From assembly GCF_913776015.1 (NCBI RefSeq), contig NZ_CAJYMD010000001.1:1-64000 (forward strand): 64,000 bases of DNA. Direction: 5' to 3'. A model generated the notes under the pieces. The model searched no databases and was not told the origin of the DNA. It worked only from the letters and a program-made list of their open reading frames with translations. The DNA is from an uncultured Oxalicibacterium sp. (GTDB lineage Bacteria > Pseudomonadota > Gammaproteobacteria > Burkholderiales > Burkholderiaceae_D). Each line of letters opens with the position of its first letter. The first letter of the stretch is position 1. This document shows positions 59,330 through 64,000 of the stretch, in pieces. Made by a program: the position numbers and the translations under genes.

Positions 59330-59712
59330 GAATAAAAAGTAAGCCTGCAGCGACCTATGCAACACCGCCTCAACTCTCGGCGCGCAACCTCCCTCATGAA
59401 AAAAATCCTAGCTCGGAACATGGCTGCCGCGAATCAATTCAACTCACAAAAGCTTTCCTTAAAAACAACTAGATCACCATCCACCCAAATCCACCATATC
59501 CAAAGCCAACCTTACAACACTCAATGTCAAATCGCTGCAGATAGCCGAAAAAACACATACAGATAACGAATTAAAATAATTGAATGAACGATCAAATAGT
59601 TTAATTACATTGATAATCAATAAGTTAAAAATAAATTTTCACAAATTTTATTTGAGGGAGCATTCAATTTATAATCAATCCTTCGTTTACTGACTGAAGC
59701 TTCGCTTCATTA
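59330..59712. other. AT-rich intergenic region between iscR and the TetR gene
   Basis: About 380 bases, clearly more AT-rich than the flanking genes, especially 59560-59700. No gene is supported; the open frames are short and unremarkable. A TATAAT at 59670-59675 could belong to the TetR gene, but no fitting -35 was found. A palindrome TTCATTAATGAA spans the TetR start codon. Confidence 0.45.
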
Positions 59713-59717
59713 ATGAA
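59706..59717. promoter_or_regulatory. Palindrome overlapping the TetR start codon
   Basis: TTCATTAATGAA is a perfect 12-base palindrome covering the ATG at 59713. It is a possible self-repression operator. Confidence 0.35.
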
Positions 59718-60441
59718 TATGGCGATCCGCATACCGAAAACACCGCAATCCCCCACGCAGAAGGCAGACCGCAAACGTGGTGATGTCCTCAAGGCAGCCG
59801 GCAAATGTTTTCGGAAGGCCGGTTTTCACCAAACCTCCATGCAGCAGATTTGCGCAGAAACCGGCCTTGGCCCTGGTGCGGTGTACCGCTATTTCACTGG
59901 CAAGGAAGCCATCATTGAAGCAATGGTGGAAGAAGAACGTCGTCAGGCGCGCGCCATGCTGTTGCAGATGCGTGATGCCGAATCGATCCAGCAAGCGCTG
60001 GAAATGGCCACACGCATGTTTGCCGATCGTTATCGCGCCAGTGGCGATGCAGGCTTGATGACAGAAGTCTATGCAGAAGGCATGCGCAGCAGGCGTACCG
60101 GTGCCGTGTTGCGCAAGATCGAAGCCGAATGGGTAATGGGGTTGACGAACATTCTGCGTGTCGCCCAGGCACGTGGTCAGCTTGATGCCTCGCTGGATGC
60201 CGCACAAACCGCCCTGTTTCTGACCGGCTTGTGGGACGGCATGGTCATCCGCCAGCACTTTCACGCACATGACGACCCGCAAGCCCTGCCTGCATTTTTC
60301 GACACCATGATTACGCGTGTGCTCGGCAAGGAAACCAAAAGCGAAAGTCGCAGCAAGACCGGTTTGCCGCCAGCAGATTTGCTGACCGGCGTAGAACCAC
60401 CCTACGTCAAACCCGATGTACGACAGATGAGTCTGATTTAA
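59713..60441 (+). CDS. TetR family transcriptional regulator
   Basis: A 242-residue regulator. A basic tail is followed by a TetR DNA-binding domain (DVLKAAGKCFRKAGFHQTSMQQICAETGLGPGAVYRYFTGKEAIIEAM, about 24-72), then a helical ligand and dimerisation domain. The ligand is unknown. It stands alone, with the divergent iscR about 465 bases away and a converging UDG-like gene; no obvious target operon is adjacent. The second ATG (59719) is an alternative start. Confidence 0.85.
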   Translation: MNMAIRIPKTPQSPTQKADRKRGDVLKAAGKCFRKAGFHQTSMQQICAETGLGPGAVYRYFTGKEAIIEAMVEEERRQARAMLLQMRDAESIQQALEMATRMFADRYRASGDAGLMTEVYAEGMRSRRTGAVLRKIEAEWVMGLTNILRVAQARGQLDASLDAAQTALFLTGLWDGMVIRQHFHAHDDPQALPAFFDTMITRVLGKETKSESRSKTGLPPADLLTGVEPPYVKPDVRQMSLI

Positions 60442-60478
60442 ACAGATTGCTGGCTCATGCCACTTACAATTCGTTCAT

Positions 60479-60517
60479 AAAAAACGCCGCCACGAATAAT
60501 CCGTAGCGGCGTTTTTT
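60479..60517. terminator. Terminator after the TetR gene
   Basis: AACGCCGC pairs with GCGGCGTT around a loop of about 17 bases, flanked by A and T runs. Confidence 0.85.
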
Positions 60518-60597
60518 CTTGGAATGCTTAACAAGCTAACAAAAGCATGCTTGAAGGCGCTAATTCGTACTTGTACAAATGCCCTTATCTGTCACCG

Positions 60598-61383
60598 TCA
60601 CTTCTCCAGCAAGTACATCGGACCAAAAAATTCCTGCATCGACTGGTTGGCAATAAAGCTCAGGTTATAAGGATGCTCCGCCACCTTGCGCGGAAAACGC
60701 GCCGTGGCTGGCAAGGCATCGAGCTGCACGGCAATTTTCCCCCATAACACCAGCATCGCTGGCGTCTGCCCTGCCGCTTCGGCATGATCGGCCAGTGCCG
60801 ACAGCACCGTTTGCAAAAATGGTAGCCAAGCCCGGGCATCACGCACAGGCGGCACATCCGGGCGAAACACCAAGGACGCGTTCAATAACAAAAATCCCTG
60901 TTCAATCATTTTTTCCTGCAACTCAGGCAGGGTCTGCACGACATGCGGCGCATCGGCACGTGCTTTTGCAGAAACCGCTTCCATCGCCTCACCGTTCGTT
61001 TGCGCCAGTGACAATTGGCCATCTGCCACCAGCAGCATCTTCATGAAATTGCGCAATGAAGTAGCGCGATTGACTTGCTTGGACAATCCCTTTTCGGACC
61101 ACAAGGAACCAACGGCACCATCCATGAAACAAAAACCGGTTGCGCTCTCGGCACGTGGATACGGCCCCTCCCCCACCAATACATATCGCACCGCATCCAG
61201 CGGCTGCGCGAAGGCAGCAAAAAGGCGCTGCTCTGTCGGCAGAAAAGCCGCATCGTCGAGGTCTACCAGATAGGCCGGATGTGCCGATGCAACCGCATCC
61301 AGACCTTTACGCAACACGGCATGCCACGATGGATGGGCGCGATCAATCATGGCGATGAACTTGGCAGGAACAGAAGTAGGCAT
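60598..61383 (-). CDS. Divergent uracil-DNA glycosylase-like protein
   Basis: 261 residues with a UDG-superfamily layout. Motif A reads VLVGEGPYPRAE (about 68-79) where family 1 Ung has GQDPYH, the middle motif LLLNAS keeps an asparagine (about Asn168), and motif B is HPYNLS (about 237-242) where Ung has HPSPLS. The catalytic aspartate of Ung is thus replaced by Gly73, but GEGP resembles motif A of family 4 enzymes. It may be a new-type or inactive glycosylase. The ATG at 61383 is chosen because the upstream frame lacks family similarity. Downstream of uvrB by 91 bases, perhaps co-transcribed. Confidence 0.68.
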   Translation of the reverse strand: MPTSVPAKFIAMIDRAHPSWHAVLRKGLDAVASAHPAYLVDLDDAAFLPTEQRLFAAFAQPLDAVRYVLVGEGPYPRAESATGFCFMDGAVGSLWSEKGLSKQVNRATSLRNFMKMLLVADGQLSLAQTNGEAMEAVSAKARADAPHVVQTLPELQEKMIEQGFLLLNASLVFRPDVPPVRDARAWLPFLQTVLSALADHAEAAGQTPAMLVLWGKIAVQLDALPATARFPRKVAEHPYNLSFIANQSMQEFFGPMYLLEK

Positions 61384-61474
61384 GGTAACGAACAAATAAA
61401 TGGAAAAAGGCCGGCACGAGGCCGACCATAATATATTTTGTGACGCAACTGCCGTCACATGCAAATAAACTAAA

Positions 61475-63568
61475 TCACAGGGGAATAACGTTCGATGAAT
61501 CCGTTCCCGTCGCTGCCCCGAACAACTGCTCCTTCAACACACGCAACTGATCGCGCACCTTGGCCGCTTTTTCGAATTCGAGATTTTTCGCGTGGTCGAT
61601 CATCTGCTTTTCGAGCTTCTTGATCTCCTTGCTGACCTGCTTCTCGCTCATCGATTCATACTTGGCGTTATCCTGCGCAACCTGCAATTCAAGACGCGCT
61701 TCTTGCGGGCTGTAAACGCCATCGATCAACTCGCGAATTTCCTTCTTGATACCTGCCGGCGTAATGCCATGCGCTTCGTTGAAAGCCAACTGCTTGGCAC
61801 GACGGCGCTCGGTTTCATCGATTGCACGTCGCATCGAATCGGTCACCTTGTCACCATACAGGATCGCCATCCCGCGCAGGTTACGTGCAGCACGACCAAT
61901 GGTCTGAATCAGGCTGCGTTCCGAACGCAGGAAACCTTCCTTGTCCGCATCCAGAATCGCCACGAGCGATACCTCGGGAATATCCAACCCCTCACGCAAG
62001 AGATTGATACCAACCAACACGTCGAACGTCCCCAGTCGCAAATCGCGAATGATCTCGACACGTTCAACCGTATCGATATCGCTATGCAGATAACGCACCT
62101 TGATGCCGTTATCGGATAAAAACTCGGTCAATTGCTCGGCCATGCGCTTGGTCAGCGTGGTCACCAGCACACGCTCATTCAACTTCACGCGTTCGGTAAT
62201 TTCCGACATCAAGTCGTCCACCTGCGTGGTTGCCGGCCGCACGCTGATGACAGGATCGACCAACCCTGTCGGACGTACGACTTGCTCGACCACCTGATCG
62301 GCATGTGCATTTTCATATTCGGCCGGCGTTGCCGATACAAAGACGGTCTGCCGCATCTTGCCCTCGAATTCATCGAACTTGAGCGGACGATTGTCCAATG
62401 CAGATGGCAGACGGAAACCGTAATCGACAAGATTGGTCTTGCGCGCGCGATCACCGTTATACATGCCATTCAACTGACCGATCAGCACGTGTGACTCATC
62501 CAGGAACATGAGCGCATCGGGTGGCAGATAATCGACCAGCGTCGGCGGCGGCTCGCCAGCCTTGGCACCACTGAGGTGACGCGAATAGTTTTCGATGCCT
62601 TTGGTAAAGCCGATCTCGGTCATCATTTCCAGATCGAAGCGCGTGCGCTGTTCCAGCCGCTGTTCTTCGATGAGTTTATTTTCCTTGCGGAAGAAGGCGA
62701 GACGATCGCGCAACTCCTCCTTGATCGTTTCAATTGCGCGCAATACCGTGGAGCGCGGGGTGACGTAATGCGAACCCGGATAGATCGTGAAGCGTGGAAT
62801 CTTCTGTTTGACGCGCCCGGTCAAAGGATCGAACAGTTGCAGACTCTCGATTTCATCATCAAAAGTTTCAATCCGTAATGCCAACTCGGCATGTTCCGCC
62901 GGAAAAACATCGATCGTATCGCCGCGCACGCGGAAAGTACCGCGCCCGAAATCGACCTCATTGCGCGTGTATTGCATCTGGATCAAACGGGCAATCACAT
63001 CGCGCTGGCTGACCTTGTCCTTGGCACGCAAGGTCAGGATCATCTGGTGATATTCGTTGGGATTACCGATACCGTAAATCGCTGACACAGTGGCCACGAT
63101 CACCACATCGCGCCGCTCCATCAGCGATTTGGTGCAGGACAGGCGCATCTGCTCGATATGCTCGTTAATCGACGAATCCTTCTCGATGAACAAATCGCGC
63201 TGCGGTACGTAAGCTTCCGGCTGGTAGTAATCGTAGTAACTGACGAAATACTCGACCGCATTCTGCGGGAAGAACTCGCGAAATTCGCTGTACAACTGTG
63301 CCGCCAGCGTCTTGTTCGGCGCAAACACAATCGCTGGGCGCCCCAGGCGAGCAATCGTGTTAGCCACTGTATAAGTCTTGCCCGAGCCGGTTACACCCAG
63401 CAAGGTCTGATAAAACAGACCGTCATTGATCCCTTCCACCAGCTTGTCAATCGCCTTCGGCTGATCGCCAGCAGGCGGAAACGGCTGATAAAGCCGAAAC
63501 GGCGAATCCGGGAAGGTGATGATTTTCGACTCGTCGAATGACGGCGTGACCTGGGATAAATCGGACAT
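61475..63568 (-). CDS. uvrB: Excinuclease ABC subunit UvrB
   Basis: Damage-verifying helicase of nucleotide excision repair. The 697-residue protein has Walker A GVTGSGKT (about 58-65, Lys64), the beta-hairpin [16 protein letters not shown], the helicase motifs DESHV, GRAARN and the C-terminal UVR motif ([35 protein letters not shown]) that binds UvrC. No CTGT-N8-ACAG box was found in the 118 bases upstream. Confidence 0.97.
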   Translation of the reverse strand: MSDLSQVTPSFDESKIITFPDSPFRLYQPFPPAGDQPKAIDKLVEGINDGLFYQTLLGVTGSGKTYTVANTIARLGRPAIVFAPNKTLAAQLYSEFREFFPQNAVEYFVSYYDYYQPEAYVPQRDLFIEKDSSINEHIEQMRLSCTKSLMERRDVVIVATVSAIYGIGNPNEYHQMILTLRAKDKVSQRDVIARLIQMQYTRNEVDFGRGTFRVRGDTIDVFPAEHAELALRIETFDDEIESLQLFDPLTGRVKQKIPRFTIYPGSHYVTPRSTVLRAIETIKEELRDRLAFFRKENKLIEEQRLEQRTRFDLEMMTEIGFTKGIENYSRHLSGAKAGEPPPTLVDYLPPDALMFLDESHVLIGQLNGMYNGDRARKTNLVDYGFRLPSALDNRPLKFDEFEGKMRQTVFVSATPAEYENAHADQVVEQVVRPTGLVDPVISVRPATTQVDDLMSEITERVKLNERVLVTTLTKRMAEQLTEFLSDNGIKVRYLHSDIDTVERVEIIRDLRLGTFDVLVGINLLREGLDIPEVSLVAILDADKEGFLRSERSLIQTIGRAARNLRGMAILYGDKVTDSMRRAIDETERRRAKQLAFNEAHGITPAGIKKEIRELIDGVYSPQEARLELQVAQDNAKYESMSEKQVSKEIKKLEKQMIDHAKNLEFEKAAKVRDQLRVLKEQLFGAATGTDSSNVIPL

Positions 63569-63686
63569 TGCAATACGACCTTTGGTAGAATTGTTCGGCT
63601 GAATTCTCGCTCAGGACTTTTGGCCCTGCGCACCAATCAACCTCTCTGCAATCAGTGACTTGCAGCTAACTTTTGATGTTATCACG

Positions 63687-64000
63687 ATGAACGCACCTAC
63701 TTCTGCTTCACTGCTCAATGCCATCGAGATGGCGCCCCGCGATCCGATCCTCGGCATCACCGAGGCATTCAACGCAGACAAGAATCCGAAGAAATGCAAT
63801 TTGGGTGTCGGCGTTTATTATGATGACAACGGCAAGCTGCCTCTGTTGGAATGCGTACGCAAGGCAGAAGCCCAGTTGATGGAAAAAACCGCACCGCGTG
63901 GCTATCTTCCTATCGACGGACTGGCTGCTTACGACAAAACGGTCCAGGATCTCGTATTTGGGGCCGATAGCGCCGTCGTCAAGGAAAAACGTGCAATCAC
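63687..64000 (+). CDS. Aspartate / aromatic aminotransferase, N-terminal part
   Basis: Partial gene running off the right edge (about 104 residues visible). SLLNAIEMAPRDPILGITEAFNAD and KCNLGVGVYYDDNGKLPLLECVRKAE is the N-terminus of the AspC/TyrB family, PLP enzymes that transaminate aspartate or aromatic amino acids. The ATG at 63687 fits the family start. Divergent from uvrB across 118 bases. Which substrate group it belongs to cannot be decided from this part. Confidence 0.9.
   Translation, partial: MNAPTSASLLNAIEMAPRDPILGITEAFNADKNPKKCNLGVGVYYDDNGKLPLLECVRKAEAQLMEKTAPRGYLPIDGLAAYDKTVQDLVFGADSAVVKEKRAI

Noticed and set aside
63569-63686. SOS box before uvrB
   Set aside because: No CTGT-N8-ACAG or close match was found by eye in the intergenic region.

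Overview
The window is ordinary core chromosome of a betaproteobacterium, most likely Burkholderiales, family Oxalobacteraceae (Herminiimonas / Janthinobacterium-like). The basis is protein character and recognisable betaproteobacterial gene order: alaA-hom-thrC-moeA-moaD-moaE, rpsF-priB-rpsR-rplI, dapA-bamC, pyrG-eno-ftsB, recJ behind an RpfE-type gene, and a complete iscRSUA-hscBA-fdx-iscX locus. Genus is inference; no rRNA or other definitive marker is present. Coding density is high. I saw no insertion sequence, prophage, CRISPR array, tRNA or rRNA gene.

Layout. 1-6.4 kb (minus): an alaA-hom // thrC-moeA-moaD-moaE-crcB run joining alanine and threonine synthesis to molybdenum-cofactor synthesis and a fluoride channel, with a terminator between hom and thrC. 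6.7-9.7 kb (plus): a small Mth938-like protein, a Bcp/PrxQ peroxiredoxin and a PIN-PhoH ATPase. 9.7-11.5 kb (minus): DUF47-pit phosphate uptake. 11.6-14.6 kb (minus): dnaB and the S6-PriB-S18-L9 operon. 14.8-18.9 kb: lexA with two perfect SOS boxes, trmJ, suhB, rhlE. 19-25.3 kb: VOC protein, mutS coupled to a degenerate exported phosphoesterase-like protein, slyD, roxA-like oxygenase. 25.3-25.8 kb: a Pro/Ala-rich lipoprotein behind a long leader. 25.9-35.3 kb (minus): an MBL-fold hydrolase, bamC, dapA, a methyltransferase, a rhomboid-independent M50 protease, a YciO-type protein, htpX, a PHP nuclease, an alpha/beta hydrolase, two duplicated small lipoproteins and a DUF455 ferritin-like protein. 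35.5-37 kb (plus): gamma carbonic anhydrase and hslO. 37.2-46 kb (minus): ftsB, eno, pyrG, comEC, tatD, lolD, lolC/E. 46.2-53.4 kb: RpfE-type gene, recJ, a lipoprotein, prfB with its programmed frameshift, lysS and a glycine-zipper membrane protein. 53.5-59.3 kb (minus): the isc locus. 59.7-64 kb: a TetR regulator, a divergent uracil-DNA-glycosylase-like protein, uvrB, and the start of an aromatic/aspartate aminotransferase.

Themes. DNA repair and SOS genes recur (lexA, mutS, recJ, uvrB, the UDG-like protein, comEC, tatD), as do envelope-biogenesis genes (bamC, lolC/E-lolD, ftsB, htpX, small lipoproteins) and translation genes (prfB, lysS, ribosomal proteins, roxA-like, trmJ).

I did not find a convincing new multi-gene system. 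The items most worth a second look are the UDG-like protein with an altered catalytic motif, three genes whose -10 box lies 6-8 bases before the ATG (possible leaderless mRNAs), an internal terminator and a candidate IscR site in the isc locus, the long palindrome-bearing leader of the Pro/Ala-rich lipoprotein, and the tandemly duplicated small lipoproteins.
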